NCBI GenBank assembly: GCA_017163975.1
Contig: JAFFSR010000227.1
Location: 2,232,001-2,296,000 of the forward strand
From: Anastatus disparis
Lineage: Eukaryota > Arthropoda > Insecta > Hymenoptera > Eupelmidae
Direction: 5' to 3'
Length of the DNA: 64,000 nt
Both the position numbers and the translations under genes were made by a program. The notes beneath the pieces are model-generated. The model was not told the origin of the DNA. It made no database searches and saw nothing but the letters and a program-made list of their open reading frames with translations. Shown here one piece after another: positions 25,801-40,800 of the stretch (position 1 is its first letter; each line of letters opens with the position of its first letter).

Positions 25801-28800
25801 TAAGTGCTGATACAGTTAATGTAGTACATGATTGATTTTTATCTATAAATCGCAATCGTAACTGTTGTTGTAATAACTTTCGGACGCGTGCAAAAAAAAA
25901 GTTATTAAATACTTTTGAAGCTATTATGTAGATTTTAATTTAAGGCTCTTAAGGTTCGCAACAATATACGGTAGAAAAGAATGTATCACAATATTAATAC
26001 TTCGATTCAACGGGTGCTTTGCCACGGCAAAAACAATACAGTATGGATCGGCAACAGTTTATTATCCTTAATAATATTTATACGCATAACCTTCACCTGT
26101 AAAAATAGCGCATTTTTAACAGGTATTTTTCCTCTAATCTCATTCGGCCTATTTTCATTGCCATATCTAGTGTATCTAAAGTATAAGAATACTTAAAATA
26201 GAATCTTTCATATATATATATATATATAAATTTTTTTCTGTTGTTCACCAAAGCATAGAGAGTAATCTTTTGTCTTCTTATTTCTTCTTCTTTTCTTCTT
26301 TATTTTTTGTTGAAAAAGTCTGTATTTTAAAATCATTCATTACCACACTGCAACTTATACATCATAATGGAGCGAACTCACAAAAGACTCGTAAAACGTG
26401 CTCATCTCTTGTATACCGTGCCTTGTCTTTATTACTCGAGTCTCTCGTTTTTTTTTTTTCTTAACTTCTTCAATAAGATTACAGGCATAAGATACAGGTA
26501 TTATGAATTTCCAACTATTAAACATTTTAATAGTTTCGAATTTCCTGCGTGCTACAAGGCCGCACATTGCCCATGATCATGGATCATTTCTACAATGACA
26601 TTGACCCAACGAATTTATTCTCTTTATTTTTGTTTTCTTCCTTTTTTCTTCCTTCTTGCTTTATTTGTGATTTGTGGTTATTTCTTACAGCTGTACTTTA
26701 TCATTTTTATTTGTGCAAGTTTTTTTCTTGTATGCTCTGCGGTATTTTTATTTTAAACGTTTAATAATTGCATCGATGAATTGCATGAAAAAAAACAGTA
26801 AATATTTTCTTTACATGTTTCTTTAAACTTATATACATTCAATAAACAATTCTTATAATATTCAATAATAAATAATTAATTAACAAACATTTATAATAAT
26901 TATCAATCTTCATCGTTGTTCAAAGTCGAGAAAAAGTTTTAAATAGAGGAAAGAAAACACTTTTTAAAATTTTCTCTAGATACAAGAAATTTAAAAAAAA
27001 AGAATAAAACAGAAGAAAAAAAAATAATAAAAAAAGAGAGAGAAAAGAGTCGGAAATCGAGCCTCAGGAATTTCGAGCTTGTGCGCGAGAACAGCCATAT
27101 AGTCATCATTTAAAAGTTACATTATACATATACGTATGCACTTTGAACAACGAAACGCGTTGAATGAACGAGCTCTTTAAGAGAGAAAGAGAAGTTTAAA
27201 AAAAAAAGAGATAGAGCGTAAAGTGATGTATAAGGTGTTCTTACATTTATACGTTCTCTTTTAAAGCATATATAAGAGAATGTCGTATGTGTGTGTGTCT
27301 GTGCTTCAAGAGCATATAAGTGAGGTCGATGGTAATGAACTTTTGCAAACGCGCCCGCTTACACACGTGTGAAGAGTGTGCAAGGCCGGCCAATGGCAAT
27401 GATTTCATAATACAGTTTTTTTCTTCTTTTTTTTTTTTAAAGAAACGAAAGGAGAAAAAAAAAAATAAATAAAGAGAGCTACTTACATATGTACATTCGC
27501 ATAATCATTTCATAAAAAAAAAGTACTGTACTGAAACGTCGAACTGGGTTTTTTCACGCGCGCTATATTTTAGACACGTGACGAGGATGTTTAATTTTTC
27601 TAAGATGAAATTTTCGATAAGCACAACAGGAGGTAAATATATTGCGTATTAGAGAAATAGAGAAGGTAAAAAAGAAAACAATAATTAGAAAAAAAAAAGC
27701 TAATGAATTGTTGGTAAGCGATAAATAAGAAATTAATTTGTTGTTAAAAGAGGTCATTAATTCGTTTTTTTCTTCTTAATTTTTTTTTGTTTAGGTATAA
27801 TACTTAATCGATGCAGCTTAATAGGATTCTTAACTTCCTATTTTTTTTTATATTTTTGAATAGATTTTTTCTATAGATTTTTTTTCAAACTTCAAATTTA
27901 TTTTCTTTCATTTCATGCGTGTAATCTCTCAGTTTATGCATAAACGGATAAATAGATAATCATTGAAGAAATAAAAAAAAGTATTGATCGGTTGACTTGC
28001 TTATTATATAGGAAGTTATAGATGAAAAAGTAATTTGCTGTCTAATCGTCCTAATCATATTACAAGTACATAGACACTTTGATAAAAAAAATAAATTTTA
28101 AATACTTTTTATTCAATTCAGCAAATGACTCATTTAACGGTTAATAAATAAGTAATTAGTAAATTCTTCATTTTTGTATTCATCATTTATCTATTCAAAC
28201 ACAATTACTTATAAAATCAAATCATTTGAATTAAATGAAATAAATTACAGTTCAATAAATTATTGAGAAGAAAAAATTAAAAGAAAAGGAAAGAATGAAA
28301 TAAAAGGAGCTTAACTTATCGTAAAATACTAAAGTGTTTAACGAGCACTTTAAAATACGTCAAATACAAATGTTAAACGGCTCTGGCTCATTAAACTTTC
28401 ATAGAAAATCATAGAAAGGAATCTATTAATAAAATTACCAGACTTATACAAGTATAGAAAACTAGACGTCGCCGATGAATCATATACTTTAACACACATT
28501 ATAATACATTCAAAGAGTGTCAACTAAAAAAAAAAAAATAATAAAATAAAAGAAAGCTAATCACCTTGCAATTTGTACGTTAAACGCCTATCAATGAATA
28601 TTCAATTTATTTATATACAGCCGACATAGACATTGAAAGCAAAAAATAAATCTATAAATGTTAGCGATATTATGAAGAAGAAGAGTATCTTTTGATGTGT
28701 TGTTACGTAAGAGAAACATAATAAAATACTTTTATCGCTTTATGATCGAACGATTAGTTAGTTAATAGGTAGGCAATTACTTCCGCTTTTGTAGCGCGGT

Positions 28801-31800
28801 TGCCTGATTAATCGGAACGTGTTTCCCGTGGATCACAAAGTGCGTTGATCTTCTCTGGGTGCGGGTATGTATACAATTCTCTCTCTGTGTGTATGTTTGT
28901 GCGTGTGGATGTGTGCTGCTGGTGCTAATTATGAGTGATGCGAGCAATTTCGTATATTCATTAATAGACTTTTTCGAAATTTTTAATTTTGCTGAGGTGT
29001 TCAAAGATACCCAGTTTAGTTGACCGCGTTGATTTTATTAATTGTTTACTCTTCTTGATTGATTTGATTTATCTCGCTTCTCTCTGATGCTCATTTAACA
29101 TTACTTCTTTTTAATTTGATTTATCATCTGGAATATCAAACTAGAGATAAATTTACGAAGTTAAAAAAAATTAATTTTGGTTTTTTTGTGATATTAAAAA
29201 GTTTATAACGGTAAATAAAAAAGTGATGTTACTTAATTTTTTTCAATGTAGATTAAAAAAATGCTTATATAAGTAGTCCATAAAATAAATTAATATGGAT
29301 ACTACCTCAGGCGATTCGATTAATAAATTCAATTTTAAATGAAACGATAACAGTATCTTCAAATTTGCTTTACAGAAAAATAAACAGTATCTCTATGACG
29401 TTCCTGTAACAAAAAAAAATTAAATAAACAAATAGAAATAACTTTGCAAATATCTCTGAGGTCAACTACCAGTTTGAAAAAAAGTTATACAGTTTGAATC
29501 GTAATCATAAAATAACAAAAGCTAGACAATAGCTTTTTGAAGTAAATTTGACTTCTCACTCATAGCAAATATATATCGAGAACTTCAGTTCAGAAAAAAA
29601 GTTAAATATCATCAATCAACTGCTTAAAATTACTGACAAAGTATGTAATATTGTTTCTATCGAAAAATTTTCAAACTAAAGAGCACAACACAAAATCGCC
29701 GCGGGTGTGCGTGAGTGTATCTTTTAAGCAGGTATACAATATACATGTATAAACATATCCTTAATATTTTCGCGCGTGTCCACTTGGCGAATTTCGAACG
29801 TGAGAACGTATATAACACTTTAAAAAAGTGTGTATGTATACATGAAATCCAATTTATTTGCCAAGTCATCGGGTCATTAATATCTTCGTCATCGTCGTCA
29901 TCATCGTGTACCTTAAACATAATTAAACAATTCATAACATATCCACGCGTATTGAAGAAAAGAAATGAAAAAAAAATTAAAGGATAATAATACGGCTATT
30001 TATATGTTCCGGGTCTTTAACAATGAAATCTTCATTGACCATTAATGTACAATGGCCGAAAGCATTTCTTCAATCCTATTTGAGAAATTCCATTGGATTA
30101 ATAAAGCAAAAAATTAGTAAGAAAAAATTTATTGCATTAGTTGTGATGCTTAGTTTAAAACGACAAGCAACGACGAAACGTCGATGACTTATATACAAAA
30201 GTTCTTCTCGTTTTTTTCATCCAAGGCCAGGATGCTCATTAAGGATTTTTTCTCGCGGCCACGCGATCTATGGTCACGAATTCAGCATTGCTACCCTATC
30301 GTTTAGTTATTCTTTCTCCTTCTTTATTTCATTTTTTTTTTTTTCTCTCTCGACCGCTATGCATGTTTAAATCTTTAATTAGAGAAGCGTTTAGGCTTTT
30401 GAAGCTTACGAGATTGTATGGAGTACAAAAACGGTTAGTTTAAACTTCTCTCTTTTTTAAAACAATTAAACGGGGCACTCTTTTTTTCTAATTCTGTCTT
30501 CTTCTACTTAACTGGAAAAATTTAGCGCAAAAAATCAAAGAGGAAATGAATTTTAGTGATAATATACCTTTGTAATTAAAAATGTGAAAGATCTTAATAA
30601 ATATAAAGTTCAAAATTTAAATAGAATAATTTCAATATGATACACACATATGCACATACACATATACATACACACTCAATTTATATACATAAGATTTTTA
30701 AAAATTTTGAACATTGAAATAAATAAATTTATATAATTATTAAATATAAATTTTTTTCACCGCCTAACACAATAACTTTAATAAAACAAGTATAAATTAA
30801 AAATTCAACTGTCCTACATTAAAAAAAATTAGCATCAACGAAAAAAAAAAACAAGAATCATATCTTCCTTAAAAAACTAATATTTCCGCAATTGGTTGGC
30901 ATTGATGTTTGACCAGTTATGACGTATTCAAATAAATTATAGACTTTTAAAAATTTGAGTCATCGAACCGTTTTATTTACTGACACACTACACCAGGTAA
31001 ACATATTAAAATATTCGCAAATTCCCCTTACTTTTTTTTACCTTATTCTCGACATACTCACGAAGAGAATCTTATATTTTTTTCAAAGCTTTGCTCGCAT
31101 ATACACACTTCGTCTTTATTATACCGTTAACCATTGTCGATAAGAATATATCGGGTGCGGATCGACGGATGTATATAAGAAGAAATCTCTGTTATGAGAT
31201 TCTTCTTCTTCTTCTTTTGTGTGTTTTTTCCTACTATACGTCTATAAAAGAGAAAAAGAGAAAAATAAAAGATAAAGATAAAAGAGGAGTAGAGGGCTTT
31301 AGGTATGTCGGTCGAATTGGCAAACTTGGTGCCTTTCTTGCCTTTAAGAACGGTACATAATATCTTTTAAACTTTTCTTCTTCAATCGCATTTCTTGATA
31401 TTTGAAAATTTAATAGAGAAAATTTCAGGATATTGTTTTTCTACTTGGTTGACACACTGCACGATATGCCGTGAAATGAAATGAGAATGTTGAAAGATTT
31501 TTTTAATGTATTGATTTGATTTGATGAATTTTACTTGTAACATTGAATAATTCAAATTGTAAATTGCGATTTTCACGAAGAAAATTTTTTTCTTTTAATT
31601 ATTTATATTAATCAATTATTGAAAAATATCTGTAGCAATATTAAAATTAAATAAATAATTAAATATTTAATGTACTTTTTTATAACAATACTTTTTTATA
31701 TTATTAAACATTTTATAAAGTTAAAAAAGTGTATTTTTTACGTTTTAAAAATATAAAGCATTTACGTAGAGGTTTAAAAATACCTTGGTCTTAGTATTCA

Positions 31801-34800
31801 TCGCATACTGTGTATACTATTGCATAACGAAATATACGTCAAGCTAAAGGAATTAGACTTTTTTCATTTACATTAACTGATGATCAGCAAACTTTTTCAA
31901 GCCTTCGGAAAAACAAAAATTTAAACGAGAGAAATTTAACTTTACAACTTTCTTTTCAAAAACAAACTTTGTAAAAATGCCTTTAAAAAATAAAAATTAA
32001 AAACGGTTTTTACATATACTTGTAAAAAAATTTTCAATCTAATAATCACTGACTATAAATTCTCTCCAGATCGAAGATAAGCAAACTCTTTGAAAACGAT
32101 CCTTACATAAAAATCAATCGCACAAAGATTCTACTCATCTCTATTTCTTCATCATCATCGTCGTCGTCTTCACTATCATCCAAAGGAAAGTTAATGTAAT
32201 ATAGAACCTGTATTATACAGTAAAATTATAAAATTCTCCCCCGTCTCTCAGAGTGTCTTGTTGCAAGGTCAAGGTGTCTGTCGAAAGAGAAAAAAAAGAA
32301 TTGTCTTTTCTGTCTCTCTATATATATAGAAAGGTATCAATAGCCTTATCGATGGAAGCTACAGCAGGGGCGCGCGTCAAGCGTGCAAAAGAAACGTGGA
32401 GGCACGCGCTTTTATATATACATATATACACAACATGTCATTTCTCTCTCTCTCTCTCTTTACTCTCTTGTTTCTCTTCTACGATTGCATTCCCATATAA
32501 CAAACACACATTGCAACTGGCAATTCGTTGAAAAGTGTCTATACCTTACAGAATGCTTGATATCTTTTTACATACATAATCACATACACACACATACGTA
32601 TACATACTATGTTAGATATTATACAAGCAACAAGACGCCTCTTCATTAATTTGCGCCTCGATGAGCGTGACGCGTTAGCTTGTACATGGAGATTGACTGT
32701 AAGAATAAGACAGACCTTTTTTCTATACTTTTCTTTTCTTTTTAACTTTATTCTTGTTTTATACGATTGGTCAAAGTAACGATTACGTAAGGATTAATGT
32801 CCATGGCCTAAGAGCCTTGATCAAGTATGTAGATGTGCTTCTGCTTACCGGAAATCATTTTTTTTTTTAACTTTTTTTTTTAACAATGTAAATACTCATC
32901 GGAATTTACAGTCCGAAATATTTTGAAGTTGAAGTTAAGATTGATATAGAATAAAAATTAATTTTTTAATTAAATATTTTTTAAAATTTAATTTAAAAAA
33001 ATATATTTTTTGAGAATGAAATAGATGAAAGATTATAAATAAAATTTGAAATTTAAATGTTAAAAGATATTAAGTAAACTTTTCAGTGAAAATACTTTTT
33101 TAAAAATTTATATCCCTTGAATCCATATTTCTTCTGTATGAGAGCAAGCCGATTAACTTGAGAGCTACAACGCGTCGGCACCTTTTTGAATTTTCAGCAT
33201 ACCCGATTTATGTGGGGTTGCGCCTGCTATTCTACGGCTCAAAGAAGGGATTTTCTTCGAGAGGATTTTTGCTAAATTAATGAAAATTTATATTGACATT
33301 TCTTTTGGTAGAAAGTCGTTTCTCCTAGCTTTTCAAAGTTAACACAAATTTTGATGAAAAATCTTTTGAAATTTTAAATTTGTAAAATAAATTCGAAAAA
33401 TTTAAATTTTAATCATAAATAGATTCCTTCCAGCTTTAAAGTTTAAAATCTTTCTAAAGAATTCCAATTAAAAATCCAATATTTTTTCAAATAACAAGTC
33501 ATTAAAGTCCGTCAAAGAATCTCCAATTTATTAAAGCAAATCGTACACTCGTTATATTACCTTCAGTTTCATTCTTAATCTTCTTTAGATACAAAATCCA
33601 CCTGCAGAGAGGTTCCCCCAGTCAAAAAGGTATCTGAAAAGGTTTCCTTCTATCTCTCTCTCTTAATCTCAACGAAAACACTCGGGCAAGCAATTTGTTT
33701 GATCGTCAAACAATTTAATCCACAGCGTTGTAATTAAAAGGTTTCCTTTTTGACTCAACTCCGGCAAAATCGAATCTCCGACACTTGAGAGAAGGCGCGT
33801 GATTTGTACAAAAGCAAAGAGAGGCAGAAGGGAGCAAAAAAAAAACGCGTACTGTGCCACAGAAAGAAAGCTCGTCACGAAAGTATAAAAGAAAAAGGAG
33901 AAGAAGGAAAAAAAGGACCATTGGTTTTTGACAATGTATACCGCTTTTGTTGAAAGGAACAAAATGTACGGAACAATTGTGTCTACTGCTGCGCACGACA
34001 TTTCAATTTAGAAGAATTAGTAAAAATACTCTCGTTTATTTCTTTTTTTTTTTTAAGTGTCTACGTGTTCAAGTAGAATGACTTTATTTACAGTCTTTGT
34101 AGCATGCGCAAAGGCAAGAAGATTAAACTTACATAAAAATTCAAAACAATAAAAAAAAGTATAGAATCTTAGAACAGTTGTGACATAAAAAAAAGAAAAA
34201 GTTATAAGAGAAAGTGAAAAAAAATCTAGTATATGCATAAAAGTTAAAGAATATATAATGAAAATTAAAAAAAAAAAAATAATGAGTTATGAAGAGAAAG
34301 CACTCGAGGGTGTCGGTTATATACGTATACAGAAGTTGATGCCATATGACGCTTTGAATCACTCTCAAGAGAGACAACATACGTTTCGGTCCAGCGCCCT
34401 TTTGCGCTCTCTATACGATTCACACGTTGAAAGAGAAGAGCGTCTCTGGTGACTGACGTACACTGCAATTACCAAAGGGGGAGATAAACATTATAATCCT
34501 CGCGCGAACGTCCACTGCAATGCATTTCCAGATTTATTTTCCTCGTGATATATAATGCTTGATTTTGTCAAGCGTTGTTATTATTATCATTATTCTTATT
34601 ATAACATTGCTATGGACGTTTAAAAAAATTTTTACAACTATTTTTTTTTAATAATCATAGTGATAAATTGGTTATTTTTATTCTCGGACTTGGACTCGCA
34701 CGATTTATAGAATTTATTTTTCTATAAATATAATTATTGATTTATTTGTTTTGTTTAGTTGACTTGTGTTAATTTTATGTATTTATTTTTGTTACAGCGC

Positions 34801-37800
34801 CAGTTTACGAATCCGATTCGACACAAATTGCAGAGTACGAATCAGGTATGAAATTACTCTAATTTTATAAATTTTTATAAAATATAATAATAATTGGATT
34901 ATATTTTATTGTAAATTTTTTAATTTAAATTTATAATATGATTTAATGTATCAAAATCAATAGATTTTAGTATTCAAAACTATACATAAATAGAATTATT
35001 ATTGACCGTGTTTAAATTTCAAATCAATTATAATAAATTTCCAATCTAAATTTAGCAGTAGCGTAAAAATCAAGTTAAGCGCATAAATGATTTATGAAAC
35101 ACGTAGAATTCCACGAATTCCACTCCATTAGTTAGTCTATTATGCTAGAAGCGCTTCAAACTTAAAGGTATATATATAGATATATATCATATAGTAAATG
35201 TTGTCGCCTTGTGGCAGGTTCAGGCGGATGCTACTACAACTTCCAACATTACCGAGAAGGCGCGCGGATCATCACGAACGAGCCGTGCCTGAATTGCACG
35301 TGCCACAATCGAATGTTAATGTGTTACTTAAGGGTGTGTCCATTCACTAAAGCAATTGGTCAGAATTGCAAGGTCGAAAAGAAACCTGATCAATGTTGTC
35401 CAGTTATTTCATGTCCAGAAGTTAAAGTAACGCTGATCAATTCGACAATGATCGGTGGTGCTAAAACTCCAGCAGGTCAAATTAATGGAGGATCCTCATC
35501 GTCAACAACAGAACTTGGTTTTCCTGATACTTATGGATGCAATGTCAATGATCGATTTTATGCTGATGGAGCTCAATTGCCAGTCGATTCCAACAATCCA
35601 TGCGAGCTTTGCTACTGTATAAGAAATAAAACGACTTGTTTGATGCAACAATGTACGCTTGCAGTCGCCGGATGCAAGCCGGTTCATCACCCGGGTATCT
35701 GTTGTCCCGTCAAGTACAACTGCGGTGAGTCAGCAAATTTTTCTCTTATAGTTATAAGCAATCCTCTATCTCCAGACTTCTTTCTCTTTTTTTTTCTCTT
35801 ATTTTTTAACTTATCTTACCTGCTTCCAACGCGAAATATCTGCGTACTCTTATTTTCATTTGAAATCGACTATTCAATTAAATTTTTTTCTTAAACTCTA
35901 TACGAGAATTTTTTGTTTTGCTTATTTTTGTGATCAACTCATGTACCAGTTTTTGATTTATCGATATATGCATCTATTAATTTTTTTTTAAATGTTTCTT
36001 TCTTTAATTCTTGTTTCTTTTCTTAAAAACTTACATATAATATTCTACAATCAAGAAAAACAAGTATAACTGAAAAACGGTATTTTTGTTTTTTTGTTCT
36101 AAAATAGAATACGACGAAGATTACGAAACCACACCGGGTCTCATCATGACAACAACTCTTGCACCACGTACAACGCCTCCACAATGCCATCATGATGGCA
36201 AGTTGTACGATGATGGCGAACTCATCTACACGATACAACCTTGTCAGCATTGCTACTGCTTCCACGGTGATATTGTTTGTGCAGTACAAGAGTGTGGCAA
36301 GCCTATGGAATCGCACGGAAAAAATTGCACAGCTTTACCACCACTCGATGGCGAATGTTGCCCGACCACGTATCAATGCGGTAAGCATTCAATTTCTTAT
36401 AACGCAAAAGGATATATACATATAGAAAGAATCATCATTGTCACGCACGAAATGTTGGTGTATAGCCGTAGGCTAAGCACGAGCGGTATCTGTTGCAGGT
36501 CAATGATGCTCTATCGATAACTGTACATATCAACTTAAATCAGATAGGCAATTTCTTTTTATATAAAAGCTTACTGTTATTACTGTTTTATTATTATATC
36601 TAAATAAAAATAATTTTTTTTAAATATTAAACCAATCATTTTCTATCGTTAAAATTTAGCAATATTATGTAAAATTCAAATGATTTAATATATTATATAA
36701 TATAACGCTTTTTGTATTTATTTACAGAGGATGGTTTAGAAAACGTAACTGCCGAAATACCGGAAATTGAAGATAAGGAAACTATTTCTACGGAAATTCC
36801 AAAAACCGAAAGCCAAAATGTTGATCATGAGACATTCCCAGGAGCTGATAACGTAATTCCTGAAGAAGTACCAACGACAACAAGTAAATCTCAAACTATG
36901 GCACCTATAGGAAATGAAGTACCTGAATCAGAATCTACAAAATCAACCAGCACTGAAACAACAGACAAAGAAGAAAGTATTACAACTTCAAAACCAGAAA
37001 GTGATGATTCTTTGAAACCAACAGAATCTCAACCATCGGTAATCGAAGGTAAGGAGCCTGGTGCAGCTTCAGAACTTACACCATTGTCTACGGAATCTAC
37101 AGAAAGTGAAGAAGAAATTTCTGCAACAACATCAGGTGCCGTCATTGATATTACAGCAAGAATTGGTGAAGAAGGAAAAGAGGATGAAGGTAAAGAAGAA
37201 ACGCCGACAACGATATCAAGTATGGCATCTTCTGCAGCAGAAGAAAAGCCCTCAGAACCAAAAATAACATCAAGCAGTGCTGAAATCACAACAGAATCAA
37301 GTGCTGTTCCCGAATTGATTACTGAGTCCAAAGCTTCAGAAGTAGAAGAAGAATCAACGACACCAATAGCTGAGGGTGAAGAAAAAGAAACAACACCTAG
37401 TGAAGAATTGTCAAGTGCGGTTACTCCAAAAGAACAAACACAAGAACCTGAAGCTGAAAAGAATTTACCAACGGAATCTTCTGATCTTGATAAAACGGTT
37501 ACAAGCCAACAAGAAATTACAACGACTAAAGAAGAATTACCAGAAGAATCAACATCTGCAGTAAATGAAGGAACAGAAAAATCTAGTGAATCTTCTAGTC
37601 CAATTAGTGAAATAACAACAGAACAAAGTAGTGATAAAGAATTTGTAGGTTCTACTTCCAGTGTGGAACCCGAGAAACCTATAGATACAACACAAGAAGG
37701 TATTTCAGAGAGTGAACAAAGTACAACAGTTACATCCGTTTCAGAAAGTAGTGAAGGTAATGAAACTGGAGAATCCACATCAACAAGCTCTCAAGCTATT

Positions 37801-40800
37801 ACATCCGAAGGCTCGGTTGAAGATGTAACCACTCCTGAATCTATTACAACAACTAGTCCTGAGATGGCAACACAAGGTTCTGGTGACGAAAAACAAATCG
37901 GAAAGGATGAAATTCCTATAAGCACAGAAATTTCGACAGGATCTAGTATTCATGATGATGAACAACCAGAAGATATTGATAAAACAGCAATTTCAGAAAC
38001 ACCAGAAAATGTCGGCTTAGATGAAGACAAGAAGAGTAAAGAGACAACAGAGAATCCAACAACAAGTTCTATTGAGGATGAATCTAGAGAGCCAGAAAAT
38101 GTTGATACTTCATCAGCAGCAAGTCCTGAAGAAGAAAAACCAAAAGAAAGTGATTTAGCAATACCTCAAACTACGCTTGCATCTATTTCTGATGAGGAAA
38201 GCACTCAAAAACAAATGGAGGAAACAAGTCCTGAGAGTTCAGTTACAGTAAGCCCTCGTGATGACTCTTCTAAATCGACAATTAGTACGGAAATTTCAAC
38301 AGCCGCAAGTTCTGATGAGGACAAAGAAATGAAAGTAACTGATACCCCGACGATTCTGGAAGGCTCGTCTACAGAAGAGAACATATCCACAACGCGTTCT
38401 CCAATAATAAGTGATGTATCTGATACTTCAAAGATTGATGAAACATCAACAACTAAAATGCAGGTGCCTGAAGAAGCAGTCTCCGAAGATAATACTGAAG
38501 AACCGAAAATTCCAGCTGAAGGACCAACAGGAATCTCCATCATAGATCGTGTTCCTGAACATAAAGCAGAAGACAAAGACGCTGTAACTGACGCAGTGAC
38601 ACAAGGGTATCAACCTACCAGTAGTGGAATGCCTAATATTGACAATCTACAAACTGAAGGTGATGGTTATGGACCAACAACATATTTGCCTCCTCTTGGT
38701 TCACGCACTGAGGCCGACAGACAACCATCAACTCCTCTATATGAAGATCTTCCAAAAGAAGATAATGAAGTAGAAGGGCAAACTACAGAAATTTCAATCA
38801 CTCCTAAAATTTCTTCAGATAAAACTACAATCAGTCCCATTGTTGAAACACCAGAACAAGAAACACCTGAGGAAAAGACAGAAATACCTGAGACGAGTTC
38901 AATAACACCTGAAGAAGAAAAACCAGTTGATGCAGACTCTACATCTGCACCACTGCCAAGTGACGAAATAAACACTGAAAGAATGGATACTTCTGAATCA
39001 CCTGCTCAAGAACTTGATGAAAAAGATATTGATACAAATACTGTCAAAGCTTCAACGGAAGAAGAAATCACCAAGAAACCAGGTGTTGAACCTTCAGAAG
39101 AAGAAATTACTACCCCGTTGTCAATTTCAACAGAACAATCAGACAAAGATGAGGAGACTAGGGATAAATCAGAAGGTGAAGCGCTAACAAAAGAACCTAC
39201 TATTACGTCAGAATCAACAACAGAATCTGTTCTTAAAGATGATCTGACAACGACAAGCAGTGGAGAAAAGGCGAAGGAAAGTGAAGAGTCTTCTACAAGT
39301 CAACCAATTGACAAAGAAGTTAGTGAACAAGAATCAACAGATAAATCTGTTACTACAGAAGGTTCTTTGATAAGCAGTGAAGAATCCAAATCTACAACTA
39401 CTGAAGGAAATGCGGAAATAGAGTCGAGCTCAATCGAGTCTGAACAAAAATCCGAGGAGCCTGTTGAAACTGAACCTTCAACTGCAATTCCAATTGAAAG
39501 TGCATCTGAAACATCCAGACCTCAAGTTTCAGAAGAAGCATCTGAAAAGCCTATCTCTACTGAACCAAGTGAATCATCTGTCATAGATGAAACAACTCCA
39601 TCTATAGATAAGACTGATATAAGTGAAGAAGTTTCAGATGACAAGAGCAAGGAAGTTCTTACGACACCAGTAAGTACAGCAGACCATGAATCTCCAGCTG
39701 AACCAAGTGAAGTTCCATCTACTGAAGCAAATCTTAACGATCAGGATACGACCAAAGAAACATCCATGGAGTCTGAAGTACCAAGCAAATCAACTGAAGA
39801 AGGTGAATCTGATAAACCACAAACACCTGATTCGATTTCTACAAGCTCTGCAACGGACAAAGCAATCACAGAATCTACAATAAAAGAGCTAATGTCAACA
39901 GGTGTTCCAGTAGAAAGTACAGAAGCTACTAAATCATCAGAAGATATTTCTGATGTAACTAAAGAATCTAGTCAAACAACAGAAGCTAACATTATTAGTA
40001 GCCAAACACCAGAAGTGGAAATTGAAATGTCAACATCTTCCGACATGCGACCAATGTCTGGTATTCCAGGAGAAGGCAACTGTCTTGTTGACGGACAAAC
40101 CTACAATAATAACTCGGCGGTTCCACCAGCTAATGTTTGTCAACTGAAATGTCAGTGTATTAGTAGCATTGTTCGATGTGACATGATTGAATGTCCATCA
40201 CCACCTGCTAATTTAACCAACTGTGTACCAATACACTCAGGCTCATGTTGTCCTATGTACACATGTGAAACGACAACCACTAAGGAACTAGAAGCTGATA
40301 ATCAAATGTCTGATCTTCATACACCAACTTACGGGGAAGAGAATCAAACAACACAAAAACCTATTGACGAATCTACTCGTACTCCAGAATCAACACCTGC
40401 AGAAGAAGTTACTACTAGATTACAATCTGAATCTACAGAGTCTAGCTCTATAAAACCAGAATCTAGTGAAGAATCAGTTTCTCCCGTTTCTCCTGATGAG
40501 AGAGAAACGTCGAGTTCTTCAATATCAACAGAAAATACACCAACCACCACGTCTCCTCTTGATGAGACGAGCAAGATTGATGAAGAAAATCAACCAAATG
40601 AACCTACAAAGACTACTGAAGCACAGGTAGAGGAAGCCTCTTCAGGAACTACTGAAACTATTACTGCAAGTGAAGCTCCTGCTGAAGATAAACATGATGT
40701 AGTACATGAACAGACAACCTTAGCTATAGAAGTATCAGAAGAACCTGAGTCACCAGAAAAAGATGACTTACCCAAACCATCAACAGATGCTACAGATGAA

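Noticed and set aside
34053..34468. Several overlapping short frames on both strands
   Set aside because: Phe/Lys-rich readings of T and A tracts inside the long intron, with no homology or codon structure.
36381..36520. Open-frame extension past the VWC3 exon
   Set aside because: The frame leaves the VWC domain at a consensus donor (GTAAGC) and the next exon resumes in phase, so this is intron read-through.
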